A DNA stretch of 63,517 nt from Candidatus Mediterraneibacter merdavium (GTDB taxonomy: Bacteria > Bacillota > Clostridia > Lachnospirales > Lachnospiraceae): positions 1 to 63,517 of the forward strand of contig DWYT01000010.1 of the NCBI GenBank assembly GCA_019118545.1. Reading direction: 5' to 3'. Of this stretch, positions 1 to 8,373 are shown piece by piece. A program made the position numbers and the translations under genes. The first letter of the stretch is position 1, and each line of letters starts with the position of its first letter. The notes beneath the pieces are model-generated. The model had not been told where the DNA came from. It worked only from the letters and a program-made list of their open reading frames with translations, and ran no database searches.

Positions 1-150
1 CAATTTATTGTATTCCCTTTATAAGAGAATATTCTGTTTGTTAAATTATTTGTTATAAAGAGCAACAGGAAAAACCTTGTTGTTCATGCGCTTTTTCACC
101 TTCTCCCTTTTGTGGGTGTCATGGCGGCCCATTGGCGCGCCAGAGCGGTT

Positions 151-693
151 TTAAAGTAAATCAGAAACGCGAATTTTGAGATCCGCATAAATTCCGGGCG
201 TGATTTCATCGTTGAAAGAATACTGAACAGAATCCTCTTTTTCCCCGAACGAATACACTTGCACGGTTTCCTTTGCTGGATTTACAACCCAGTATTCGCT
301 CACCCCGGCTGTGCGATATTTGAATAATTTTGTCAGATAGTCCATGCGTTGGCTGCTGGGGGATGTGATTTCAATAATCCAGTCCGGTGCTCCGGCGCAC
401 CCTTTGTCCGTTAGTTTGTCCGGGGAACATATCACACTAATATCCGGCTCCACATAATTCTTATCGTCTGTATTTAAAAATACAGCGAACGGCGCAGGAT
501 AAATCTTACAGTTTCCTTTTTTATCTGATATATAGTTACCTATGACGCGGCTTAACTGCTGGACCAACTCTTGATGTATCCGGCTGGGCGGCGCCATCAT
601 ATATAATTTACCGTCAATCAGTTCTGCCCGTTCACCGTCAGGGAGAGCATAAATATCATCTACTGTATAGGTGTTTCTTTGTGGCAATGGCAT
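151..693 (-). CDS. Uma2 family (DUF820) putative endonuclease-fold protein
   Basis: This 180-residue protein matches the Uma2/DUF820 family, whose members have a PD-(D/E)XK nuclease-like fold. The family layout is visible: an N-terminal YTVDDIYALPDGERAELIDG segment, a VEPDISVI stretch near residue 82 carrying the acidic residues, and PDWIIEITSPSS followed by K and Y residues near 104-125. AAAGGACGTG upstream of the ATG is the ribosome site. The biochemical role of this family is poorly defined; it is often multicopy and linked to mobile DNA in other bacteria, which is family knowledge. No methylase or other restriction partner is adjacent, so I do not call it restriction-modification. Confidence 0.85.
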   Translation of the reverse strand: MPLPQRNTYTVDDIYALPDGERAELIDGKLYMMAPPSRIHQELVQQLSRVIGNYISDKKGNCKIYPAPFAVFLNTDDKNYVEPDISVICSPDKLTDKGCAGAPDWIIEITSPSSQRMDYLTKLFKYRTAGVSEYWVVNPAKETVQVYSFGEKEDSVQYSFNDEITPGIYADLKIRVSDLL

Positions 694-977
694 AGTGTCA
701 CGTCCTTTCTTTTTCTAAACGATTCAAATTTCCCCAAACCGTTCTCCATGGGATACACCTCCTGCAAATGAATTGTACACCGTAGAATACAGAACCTCAA
801 CATATTTTTTGAGAAATAAGTACTAAAAACATTTATTATGCCATGAACGGTTTACAACAACAATACTGAAAAATTACGTATTTCCGTTGATAATCTTTAG
901 AATATCTTTATTTTCTTATATCAGCCACCTTTAGAATTACAGGATATCCTGTGATCAATGAAAGGGGGCTGTATTTT

Positions 978-1487
978 ATGTCAATTCAAGAACTTACCAA
1001 CTATTTTTTACAATACGGCGCTTTTTTTATCTATCTGATTGTGCTGTTGGAATACTTGAACCTTCCGGGTTTCCCGGCGGGGGTCATCATGCCGCTGGCC
1101 GGGATATGGGCGGCGAGAGGAGAGATCAGTTTTCCCGCAGTAATGCTGCTGACCGTGGCGGCGGGCCTGACTGGAAGCTGGGCGCTTTATCTCCTTGGGC
1201 GATTCGGCGGAGGCAAACTGATGGGATTTTACTTTAAGAAGTTTCCAAAGCATCAGCCTGTGATCGAAGATAAGATGGAATTCTTAAGGAGGAAAGGGAG
1301 CGCAGGGGTGTTTGTAAGCAAGCTGCTCCCCATGGTGAGGACACTCATCTCCATCCCAGCGGGCATGGTGAAGATGAATTTCACAAAATATACGGTGAGC
1401 TCTGTGTGCGGGATATTTCTCTGGAATCTGGCGTTTGTGGGAGCGGGATACTTCTTCGGGGACGCGGCGATCGACTTTCTGGCATGA
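978..1487 (+). CDS. DedA/SNARE-associated family membrane protein
   Basis: A 169-residue integral membrane protein of the DedA (VTT domain) family. Hydrophobic segments lie near residues 10-30, 45-70 and 130-165. The family stretch with GRFGGGK, then a conserved F-x-R-x-(I/V)P-type loop seen here as VRTLISIPAGMVKMNF, is present. DedA proteins are implicated in lipid flipping and envelope homeostasis. A GTG start at 951 is possible, but AAAGGGGG at 961-968 sits ten bases before the ATG at 978, so I chose that start. It lies directly upstream of a GT4 glycosyltransferase and a DUF374 acyltransferase, which suggests a shared membrane-lipid role. Confidence 0.88.
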   Translation: MSIQELTNYFLQYGAFFIYLIVLLEYLNLPGFPAGVIMPLAGIWAARGEISFPAVMLLTVAAGLTGSWALYLLGRFGGGKLMGFYFKKFPKHQPVIEDKMEFLRRKGSAGVFVSKLLPMVRTLISIPAGMVKMNFTKYTVSSVCGIFLWNLAFVGAGYFFGDAAIDFLA

Positions 1488-1561
1488 GGGCAGGCGGCAT
1501 ATCAAATAAGCATCTGCTGCATACTGGCACAGCTACAGGATAACTAAAGGGGGACATGACC

Positions 1562-2899
1562 ATGAAGATAGCAATGCTGACAAACAATTACAGACCTTTT
1601 GTGGGCGGAGTTCCGATCTCCGTGGAGAGACAGGCACAGGAACTTGTAAAGCGGGGACATGAGGTGACGGTCTTTGCTCCTATGTACGGAGACACAGGGG
1701 AAGAAAGGGAGAAAGTCCTGCGGACAGACGGGGTCGCGCCGGAGCGGGTCGTGCGTTATCACACGCAGAAGCATAAGATGGCAAACGGCATGGTATATCC
1801 GGCTGTGTTTCCCACAGAGGTCACAGAGGTGTTTGCAGAGGAGAACTTTGATGTGATCCATGTACACCACCCGATGTTCGCAGGCCCGCTGGGTGTCCGG
1901 CTGGGGAAGAAGTACGGTATTCCGGTCGTTTTCACATGCCACACCCGCTATGAGGATTATCTTCACTATATCCCGGCGCTGCGCGTCCACGAGCACAGTC
2001 CGGCGTGTAAGAGACGGGCCGTCAGGTGGATACAGGAGAAAGTGGTTCCGGGGTATATCAAATGGTTTGCCGATCAGTGCGATCTGGTTCTTTCCCCGTC
2101 AGCGGGCATGAGGCAGGTTCTGAGAGGGTATGGGATGAAAAGCGTGTGCACCGTATTTCCTACCGGATTGGAGGAGAGCTTTTTTAGGAGAAATGATCTT
2201 CGCGCGGCGGAGATACGCAGAGAGTACGGCAGGGGAAAGAAGCATCTTCTTGTCACGGTGTCCCGTCTGGAGAGGGAGAAGAATTATGGGTTCCTGCTCC
2301 GCGGGATCGCGGATGTCCGCCGCAGGATGGGAGACGATTTCCACGTTCTTATCGTGGGAGACGGAAGCCGGAAGGCGGAACTAAAGGTCAAGGCCTCTCT
2401 TCTGGGAATACAGGATATGGTTACGTTCGCAGGAAATGTTCCGAATGAAGAGGTGAAAGATTACTTAAGTGCCGCAGACCTGTTTCTGTTCGCCTCTACA
2501 TCAGAGACACAGGGTATCGTGCTGGCGGAAGCATTTGCCGCAGGCACCCCGGTCGTGGCGGTACGTGCCGTGGGAACAGACGATATTATTGAGAACGGCG
2601 TAAATGGATTTCTCACAGAAGAGGAAGAAGAGACGTGGGCAGACCGGGTGGCAGAAGCACTGTCGGATGAGAGAAGGCTCAAGGAGATGGGCAGAGCAGC
2701 TCTTGCCTCTGCCGAAAATTACCGTGCATCCACACTTGCCATCTATGAGGAGATGCTCTACAATCAATGTATTGGCGCGAAAAAGGCAGAATTTAAAGGC
2801 GCGGCAGGACTGCCGGAGAGGATGCCGCAGAGAAAGGAAGAGAGAGGATATGGGGCGGAAGAAGATCGCAGAGAGCATACTGCAATGGTTATTCACTAG
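1562..2899 (+). CDS. GT4 family glycosyltransferase (likely glycolipid synthesis)
   Basis: A 445-residue GT-B fold glycosyltransferase. The N-terminal NNYRPFVGGVPISVERQAQ motif is typical of GT4 enzymes such as diacylglycerol alpha-glucosyltransferases. The C-terminal nucleotide-sugar site is seen as SETQGIVLAEAFAAGTPVVA with the EX7E arrangement. It has no signal peptide and should act at the cytoplasmic membrane face. ATG is possible at 1556 or 1562; AAAGGGGG at 1546-1553 favours 1562. The last residues are low in conservation, and the reading frame overlaps the next gene by 50 bases, so translation is probably coupled. Acceptor specificity cannot be read from sequence. Confidence 0.85.
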   Translation: MKIAMLTNNYRPFVGGVPISVERQAQELVKRGHEVTVFAPMYGDTGEEREKVLRTDGVAPERVVRYHTQKHKMANGMVYPAVFPTEVTEVFAEENFDVIHVHHPMFAGPLGVRLGKKYGIPVVFTCHTRYEDYLHYIPALRVHEHSPACKRRAVRWIQEKVVPGYIKWFADQCDLVLSPSAGMRQVLRGYGMKSVCTVFPTGLEESFFRRNDLRAAEIRREYGRGKKHLLVTVSRLEREKNYGFLLRGIADVRRRMGDDFHVLIVGDGSRKAELKVKASLLGIQDMVTFAGNVPNEEVKDYLSAADLFLFASTSETQGIVLAEAFAAGTPVVAVRAVGTDDIIENGVNGFLTEEEEETWADRVAEALSDERRLKEMGRAALASAENYRASTLAIYEEMLYNQCIGAKKAEFKGAAGLPERMPQRKEERGYGAEEDRREHTAMVIH

Positions 2900-3518
2900 A
2901 TATCTTTCACTGATCAGCCGTACCGTGAAGATCGTGTGGGATGAGGACAATATATACGGCGACAGTCAGATCTTCGGATTCTGGCATGAGGACAGCTTTT
3001 TTATGAACCTTGTGCTCGAAAAGCTGTCGCACAAGACCGCGCCTGTGGACGTGATCGTGACGGCTGACACAAGAGGAAATTACATTGAGGATATGGTCAG
3101 ACGGTGCGGGGGAAACGCCCTTCGTGTCCCGGACGGATACAAAGCCTTCCCGGCGCTGAGAAAGATTGTTCAGGATTCTTATGAAAAGACACACTCGCTT
3201 GCCGTGGCGCTGGACGGTCCGCTGGGGCCAAGACATGAGCCGAAGAAGCTGGCGTTCTATCTGTCAGAACACGCAGAGGAAGAGTTTGTCGGCGTCAGCC
3301 TTTCATACTCCGCCTGCCTGCGGCTGACACGCAGATGGGATAAATATGTGATACCGCTGCCCTTTACGGCGGTTACCGTGGCAGTGAGAAATTACGGTAT
3401 TGTGAAGAAAAACGCGGTTCCCGCACTGCCCGTGGACGCGAAAGCGGCGGCGAGAGAAGAGTGCATATCAGTAGCCGTACCGGAGCGGGCGACGGAAAGG
3501 CTGTCAGAAAGCGTCTGA
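2850..3518 (+). CDS. DUF374 lysophospholipid acyltransferase-like protein
   Basis: A 222-residue protein of the DUF374 family, related to lipid A and lysophospholipid acyltransferases. Visible hallmarks are FGFWHEDSFF near residue 40 (the H-x4-D-like acyltransferase site), VTADTRGNYIEDMVRRCGG, and DGPLGPRHEPK near residue 130. The start at 2850 is inside the 3' end of the glycosyltransferase gene and is preceded by GAAAGGAAGAGAGAGG. A longer upstream extension in the same frame is arginine-rich shadow of the overlapping gene. The DedA, GT4, DUF374 order suggests acyl-glycolipid synthesis; that is inference. Confidence 0.82.
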   Translation: MGRKKIAESILQWLFTRYLSLISRTVKIVWDEDNIYGDSQIFGFWHEDSFFMNLVLEKLSHKTAPVDVIVTADTRGNYIEDMVRRCGGNALRVPDGYKAFPALRKIVQDSYEKTHSLAVALDGPLGPRHEPKKLAFYLSEHAEEEFVGVSLSYSACLRLTRRWDKYVIPLPFTAVTVAVRNYGIVKKNAVPALPVDAKAAAREECISVAVPERATERLSESV

Positions 3519-3587
3519 TAAAAGCATCGAATCAAGATATATGAGACATAAAACAGGAAAAAGTCAAAAGGAGATATTACAGACATT

Positions 3588-4286
3588 ATGGAGACCAATC
3601 ACATTTTGATCGTTGAAGATGACAAGGAAATCCGCGAAGGTGTGCAGATCTATCTGCAAAGTCAGGGATATAAAGTCTTTCAGGCCGCAGACGGCATAGA
3701 GGGACTGGAGGTGCTGGAGAAAGAAGAGATCCATCTGGCGATCGTGGATATTATGATGCCGAGGATGGATGGTATACGCATGACGATGAAATTAAGGGAG
3801 AAATACGATTTCCCGGTGATCATGCTGTCCGCCAAGTCCGAGGAAGTGGATAAGATTACAGGATTAAATATAGGAGCTGACGACTATGTGACAAAGCCGT
3901 TTACGCCCATGGAACTGATGGCGAGGGTCAATTCCCAGCTCCGCAGATACAGGAAATTTCTGGAGAAGCTGGCACCCAAGGAGAATGTGCACGTGATCGG
4001 CGGACTGGAGATCAATGAGGAGACAGTGGAAGTGACTATGGACGGTAACCCGGTGAAGCTGACGCCCATCGAGTACAAGATCCTGCTGCTTCTGGCGAAG
4101 AATCCGGGAAGAGTGTTCTCAGCGGAAGAAATCTATGAGCGTGTATGGCAGGAGAAGGCCGTCAACACGGATACAATCATGGTTCATGTAAGGAATATCC
4201 GGGAGAAGATTGAGATTGATACTAAGAATCCGAAATATTTAAAGGTGGTGTGGGGAGTTGGATACAAAATTGAAAAACAGCCATAA
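3588..4286 (+). CDS. OmpR/PhoB-family response regulator
   Basis: A 232-residue response regulator with an N-terminal receiver and a C-terminal winged-helix DNA-binding domain. The acidic pocket is E10 D11 D12, the phosphorylation site is Asp54 in AIVDIMMPRMDG, the switch Ser is in MLSAKS, and Lys in the TKPF motif is present. The output domain shows LTPIEYKILLLLAKNPGRVF and ends in VWGVGYKIE. Its closest style is VanR-like. The stop lies 29 bases inside the kinase gene that follows, so the two form a coupled two-component pair. Confidence 0.95.
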   Translation: METNHILIVEDDKEIREGVQIYLQSQGYKVFQAADGIEGLEVLEKEEIHLAIVDIMMPRMDGIRMTMKLREKYDFPVIMLSAKSEEVDKITGLNIGADDYVTKPFTPMELMARVNSQLRRYRKFLEKLAPKENVHVIGGLEINEETVEVTMDGNPVKLTPIEYKILLLLAKNPGRVFSAEEIYERVWQEKAVNTDTIMVHVRNIREKIEIDTKNPKYLKVVWGVGYKIEKQP

Positions 4287-6561
4287 GGCAGGAATTATTG
4301 TTGTACTTATCATCCTAGCGATATGCTCTGTTATCATGCTCATGCAGTACAGCGGGATCGCGAGATCGCTGGATGCGCAGGAGAACGCACAGACAAGAAC
4401 AGATCATGCCCTTTATAATATCGGCAGCGATCTGGGGGAGGGGAACTATCTCCTATATAATGAATATAAAAACGAAACACCTGCCTCCGACGTGCTGGAG
4501 GATTACGGACGCTTTCATTTTGATTTGCTGAGAAAATATATGGATTACGGCGTCTTTGGCCCTGCGGCGCTTGAGGGGGCGGAAGAGGGCACCCGGGCGG
4601 GCGGGGAAAACGCGGCAGATACGGATGATATGGAAGATAAGGCCGGCACAGAGGATACGGCGGACACGGCAGATAAGAGCGGCGCGGCGGATACGGCGGA
4701 TAGCAGGGACGGGGTGGACACCGCCGACGGGATACTTTATACAAATACCGACGCGGCTGCTCTGGCCGATGTATCAGGAGATGACTATGCGTTCCGCGTG
4801 GCGTTCGAATTTACAGACCAAGGGGACGTCGGCGACATCCGGGTGGACGGAAGCGCCATAGAGCCGAATGAGGCGTACAATCTTGAAAACAATTACATCA
4901 ATTCAGCGCTTTCTGCGGAGAGCAGCACCATCAGCGATATCAGCACTCCGTCCGGCGTGACGGTCATTTATGGGATGACGCAGGACAATCTGGAAGCTTA
5001 TGCCAGTTGGGAAGAGGCGGACATCTCTCATTCGGTCGATGTCGCTTATATCGGGGCATACAGGGACACGCTGGAGATACTGGCGTTGCTCGTCATCGCT
5101 GCGGCGCTCTTCCTGCCCTTGTCCAGACGGCTGGACATCAGTGGGTGGAAGATATTCCGGGCGCCCTTTGAGATCCCCCTTCTGATCTTCTTCTGCGGAG
5201 GAGTACTAGTGGAGATCACAGCGGTTGTCGTGTACAGGACGATCGACGGCACCTTGATCCCCGGCATGGGACATGGGATGGAGCTGGCTGCGCTGGCATT
5301 TAACTTTATCATGTGGATGTTCGTGTTCGGCGTCATATTCTGGGGAGCGACTTCTGTGCGGGCGGTGTTCCGTATGGGAAGAGCCTACTGGAAGGAGCGG
5401 ACGCTGACCGTGAGGCTGATCCGTCATATCCGAAAGCGGGGTGGTGAAAATGACGGGGTTATGAAAGCGAGGGCAGGGGGACTTTGGAAGAGATTCAAGG
5501 CATTTATACAGAGAGAGTACGACGCTCTGCAGCACATTGATTTTACAGAGAAAACGAACCGGACGATATTAAAGATCGTGGCGATCAACTTTGTAATCCT
5601 GTTCATTGTGTGCCTGTTCTGGTGGTACGGGACGTTTGCTCTGCTTGTTTACTCGGCGCTTCTGTTCTTCTTCCTTCGAAAATACACGAAGGATCTTCAA
5701 GAAAAGTATAAGCTTCTCCTTGAGTCTACCAACCAGCTTGCAGAAGGGCGGCTGGACGCGCCTATCGAGGGAGACATCGGGGTGTTTAATCCGATACAGG
5801 AGGAACTAAAGAAGATTCAGAAAGGATTTAAGAAAGCAGTAGAAGAAGAGGTAAAGAACGAGCGCATGAAAACGGAACTGGTGACGAACGTTTCACACGA
5901 CCTGCGCACACCGCTGACCGCCATCATCACGTATACAGACCTTCTGAAAAATGAATCCGACGAGGAGAAGCGAAGAGAGTATATCGAAGTTCTGGAAAAG
6001 AAATCTCTCAGGCTAAAGGTGCTTATTGAAGATTTGTTTGAGATCAGCAAGGCGGCGAGCAAGAATGTTGTCATGCACTATATGAAGGTGGATATCGTAG
6101 ATCTGCTAAAGCAGGTCGGGTTGGAGAATGACGGAAAGATAAAGGATGCCCGTCTGGACTTCCGGTGGAAGCTGCCGCAGGAGAAGGTCGTCATGTCACT
6201 TGACAGTCAGAAGACGTACCGCATCTTTGAGAATCTGATCGTGAACATCACGAAATACGCGATGCCGCACACAAGAGTCTATGTGGAGATGACTGATCAG
6301 GAAAACGCGGTGCACATCTCCATGAAAAATATATCCGCCACGGAGCTTGACTTTGACGTGGAGGAGATAACCGACCGCTTTGTGCGGGGAGACTCCTCGA
6401 GAAACACGGAAGGCTCCGGACTGGGACTTGCAATTGCCAAGAGCTTCGTGGAATTACAGCACGGAACCTTGAAGATATCGACCGAGGCGGATCTTTTCAA
6501 GGCGGATATCACCCTTCCCAAGCTTGACATCCAACAGGCCGGGGAAGAGAAGAGTTTTTGA
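4258..6561 (+). CDS. Multi-pass sensor histidine kinase with low-complexity extracytoplasmic insert
   Basis: A 767-residue sensor kinase. It has an N-terminal membrane helix (about residues 10-30), an extracytoplasmic domain to about 270, four or five more hydrophobic helices between about 275 and 480, a HAMP-like linker, a HisKA box with His547 in NVSHDLRTPLTAI, and an HATPase_c domain ending with GSGLGLAIAKSFVELQHG. The start is TTG with AAAGGTGG about nine bases upstream, overlapping the response regulator. Residues about 105-158 are an unusual Asp/Ala/Thr/Glu-rich repeat. The gene ends only two bases from the convergent DegV gene. The signal sensed is unknown. Confidence 0.93.
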   Translation: MDTKLKNSHKAGIIVVLIILAICSVIMLMQYSGIARSLDAQENAQTRTDHALYNIGSDLGEGNYLLYNEYKNETPASDVLEDYGRFHFDLLRKYMDYGVFGPAALEGAEEGTRAGGENAADTDDMEDKAGTEDTADTADKSGAADTADSRDGVDTADGILYTNTDAAALADVSGDDYAFRVAFEFTDQGDVGDIRVDGSAIEPNEAYNLENNYINSALSAESSTISDISTPSGVTVIYGMTQDNLEAYASWEEADISHSVDVAYIGAYRDTLEILALLVIAAALFLPLSRRLDISGWKIFRAPFEIPLLIFFCGGVLVEITAVVVYRTIDGTLIPGMGHGMELAALAFNFIMWMFVFGVIFWGATSVRAVFRMGRAYWKERTLTVRLIRHIRKRGGENDGVMKARAGGLWKRFKAFIQREYDALQHIDFTEKTNRTILKIVAINFVILFIVCLFWWYGTFALLVYSALLFFFLRKYTKDLQEKYKLLLESTNQLAEGRLDAPIEGDIGVFNPIQEELKKIQKGFKKAVEEEVKNERMKTELVTNVSHDLRTPLTAIITYTDLLKNESDEEKRREYIEVLEKKSLRLKVLIEDLFEISKAASKNVVMHYMKVDIVDLLKQVGLENDGKIKDARLDFRWKLPQEKVVMSLDSQKTYRIFENLIVNITKYAMPHTRVYVEMTDQENAVHISMKNISATELDFDVEEITDRFVRGDSSRNTEGSGLGLAIAKSFVELQHGTLKISTEADLFKADITLPKLDIQQAGEEKSF

Positions 6562-6563
6562 TT

Positions 6564-7436
6564 CTAATGGCATCTCATGGCGCCGATACCGAGAGCACCC
6601 GGCCCTACATGGGCCCCGATGCTCATGGTGAGCGGGAAATAAATCAGTTCCAGTCCGGGAAAGGTTTTCTCTAACTGGGTTTTGAATGTCTGGAACCGTT
6701 CCTCATCCATCTGGGTATTGGCAATGCCGATTTTAAGGCGGCCCTGTTCTCTTAGGTAGGAAAAGCGGGCATTGATATCATCCTTAAGCGCATTCATCAT
6801 GGTCTGGAAAGCGGCTTTCATTCCCCGCGTTTTAGCGTAGGAATCCAGCTTTTCACCCTGTATAGTAAGCACAGGCTTTAAGCGCAGCACAGTGCCGACG
6901 GCAGCGGCGGCAGGGGTGATGCGCCCGCCCTTTTTTAAGTATTCCAGTGTGTCCACGGCGATATAGATAGTGGCATCTAAAGCCTCTTTTTCCAGAATGT
7001 CCCTGATCTCCTGCGCTGTATTTCCTGCCTTGGCCAGCGTCCGTGCGTCCAGTACGGACATGGCCTGTGTGACAGAGATGCGCCGGTTGTCCACAACGAA
7101 TACCCTTCCTTTATACGGCTCGTCCTGCGCGAGGATGAGGGCAGTCTGGCAGGTGTTGCTCAAGGCAGAGGACATAGGGATAAAGACCAGTTGGTCATGA
7201 GTGGCAAGGATATCATCCCACATGGCGGTCACATCTCCGGGCGACGGCTGCGACGTTGAGATAACAGCGCCCGCCGACTGTTTTTTATAAAACTCATCCA
7301 ATGTGATATTGACTCCTTCGTAATAAGTCTCCCCGTCGATGATGACAGGCATGGGGAGTACATAGATTCCGTATTTGTCTGCCTCAGACGGCATGATCCC
7401 GCAGTTGCTGTCTGTCATGATGGCAATCCCTGACAT
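6564..7436 (-). CDS. DegV family fatty-acid-binding protein (FakB-like)
   Basis: A 290-residue DegV-family protein. The family signatures are visible: IMTDSNCGI at the N-terminus, ISTSQPSPGD near residue 80, SSALSNT near 107, YLKKGGRI near 165, and a C-terminal G-x-H-x-GPGALGIG. In Gram-positive bacteria related FakB proteins present bound fatty acids to the FakA kinase; no fakA is nearby, so the partner is not seen here. AGGAGGG sits just upstream of the ATG. The stop is two bases from the kinase stop on the other strand, leaving no room for a terminator between them. Confidence 0.92.
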   Translation of the reverse strand: MSGIAIMTDSNCGIMPSEADKYGIYVLPMPVIIDGETYYEGVNITLDEFYKKQSAGAVISTSQPSPGDVTAMWDDILATHDQLVFIPMSSALSNTCQTALILAQDEPYKGRVFVVDNRRISVTQAMSVLDARTLAKAGNTAQEIRDILEKEALDATIYIAVDTLEYLKKGGRITPAAAAVGTVLRLKPVLTIQGEKLDSYAKTRGMKAAFQTMMNALKDDINARFSYLREQGRLKIGIANTQMDEERFQTFKTQLEKTFPGLELIYFPLTMSIGAHVGPGALGIGAMRCH

Positions 7437-7493
7437 GATATCCCTCCTGATCTTATTGATTCTGGAATTGTTTTACGATTAGTTTTTCATTCA

Positions 7494-7522
7494 TTGACCG
7501 TTATTATAACAGGTGTTAAAAT
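7494..7522 (+). promoter_or_regulatory. Sigma-A type promoter for the TetR gene
   Basis: TTGACC at 7494-7499 and TAAAAT at 7517-7522 are separated by 17 bases, a good match to the housekeeping promoter. It lies between the divergent degV and tetR genes and points to tetR. Assigned by eye. Confidence 0.5.
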
Positions 7523-7607
7523 TATAGCAAAATCAATTTTGAATCACAATGTACAATAACGGGAAAATGTAAGATATCTATACATGAAAGGAAAAGTGTC
7601 AGGAAAT

Positions 7608-8255
7608 ATGGAAGACAGAAGGATTGTTAAGACAAAACGCAACTTAAAAGAAGCTCTGATCGCTATGCTGGACAAAGAAGATTTTGAGCATATATCCATT
7701 ACGGAGCTTTGCAGGAAAGCAGAGGTCAGCAGGATTACGTTTTACTCGCATTACAGTGATAAGTACGCCCTTCTCGATGATATTTTCAACGACATGCTGG
7801 ATATTGGGACGGCAGACTACCGGAGACGGCAGGAGGAAAATAACCCGTCGCGCAGGATAACCGCTGGTTATGTCAATATGCTGGACAGTATTCTCGACTT
7901 GTACTATGACAGGTTCTATTTCTTCCAGTACACAAATCCCGAAAAGAACCCTTATCTTGGTTCCCGGCTGTACAGCATTATCCTTGAGACAGTGGAGATA
8001 CACACCCTGCATGTGGAACAGCGGTTCCGTCTGCGGTACTCTCCGAAAAAGATCGCAGGCTTCGTGTGTTATGGAATGCTTGGATTTGTCAATGAATCCC
8101 ACAAAGAAAAGACGCCGCTGGAGGAGATAAAAAAAGAAGCGCGGCGCCTGCTGACTGACATACTGAAATCAGGTGTACTGGCAGAGAGTGACGATGAAAC
8201 CGGGCATGAAAAAATGGAAGCAATGGGGCTCGAACCCATGACCTCTCGCGTGTGA
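7608..8255 (+). CDS. TetR/AcrR family regulator whose 3' end overlaps tRNA-Val
   Basis: A 215-residue regulator with an N-terminal helix-turn-helix (KTKRNLKEALIAMLDKEDFE then ISITELCRKAEVSRITFYSH) and a C-terminal region like the TetR_C_7 group. The start at 7608 has AAAGGAAAAG upstream; an in-frame ATG at 7584 lacks a ribosome site. The last residues, around MGLEPMTSRV, are read from the opposite strand of the tRNA-Val gene, so the natural family end is near residue 200 and the tail is an accident of the convergent tRNA. The regulated gene is unknown; the MATE exporter beyond the tRNA is a candidate. Confidence 0.85.
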   Translation: MEDRRIVKTKRNLKEALIAMLDKEDFEHISITELCRKAEVSRITFYSHYSDKYALLDDIFNDMLDIGTADYRRRQEENNPSRRITAGYVNMLDSILDLYYDRFYFFQYTNPEKNPYLGSRLYSIILETVEIHTLHVEQRFRLRYSPKKIAGFVCYGMLGFVNESHKEKTPLEEIKKEARRLLTDILKSGVLAESDDETGHEKMEAMGLEPMTSRV

Positions 8256-8288
8256 GGCGAACGCTCATCCCAGCTGAGCTATGCTTCC
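8215..8288 (-). tRNA. tRNA-Val (CAC)
   Basis: On the minus strand the sequence folds as a 74-base cloverleaf. The acceptor stem is GGAAGCA with TGCTTCC, the D stem GCTC with GAGC, the anticodon loop CTCACAC giving anticodon CAC (valine, GUG codon), and the T arm ATGGG-TTCGAGC-CCCAT. The discriminator base is A and CCA is not encoded. Its 3' part overlaps 41 bases of the convergent tetR gene. Confidence 0.96.
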
Positions 8289-8312
8289 ATGTGAAATATT
8301 ATAGCACTCTTA

Positions 8313-8369
8313 GAAGAAAAAACAAGAGGCCGCCGCATCAAAATTTTCAAATGACGCGGCAGCCTCTTG
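8313..8369 (-). terminator. Terminator after the MATE gene
   Basis: A long near-perfect hairpin, arms CAAGAGGC-GCCGC-TCA and TGA-GCGGC-GCCTCTTG at 8323-8369, is followed on the minus strand by a T-rich run (complement of 8313-8322). It lies four bases past the MATE stop codon. Confidence 0.85.
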
Positions 8370-8373
8370 CTAT

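Noticed and set aside
151-693. Restriction-modification system around the Uma2 protein
   Set aside because: No methyltransferase or specificity gene lies near it, and the family is not established as a restriction enzyme.
3588-6561. VanR/VanS-like pair together with a VanH-like dehydrogenase (18856-19839) as vancomycin resistance
   Set aside because: The genes are 12 kb apart, and no D-Ala-D-Lac ligase, VanX or VanY gene is present. Similar kinases and D-lactate dehydrogenases are common.
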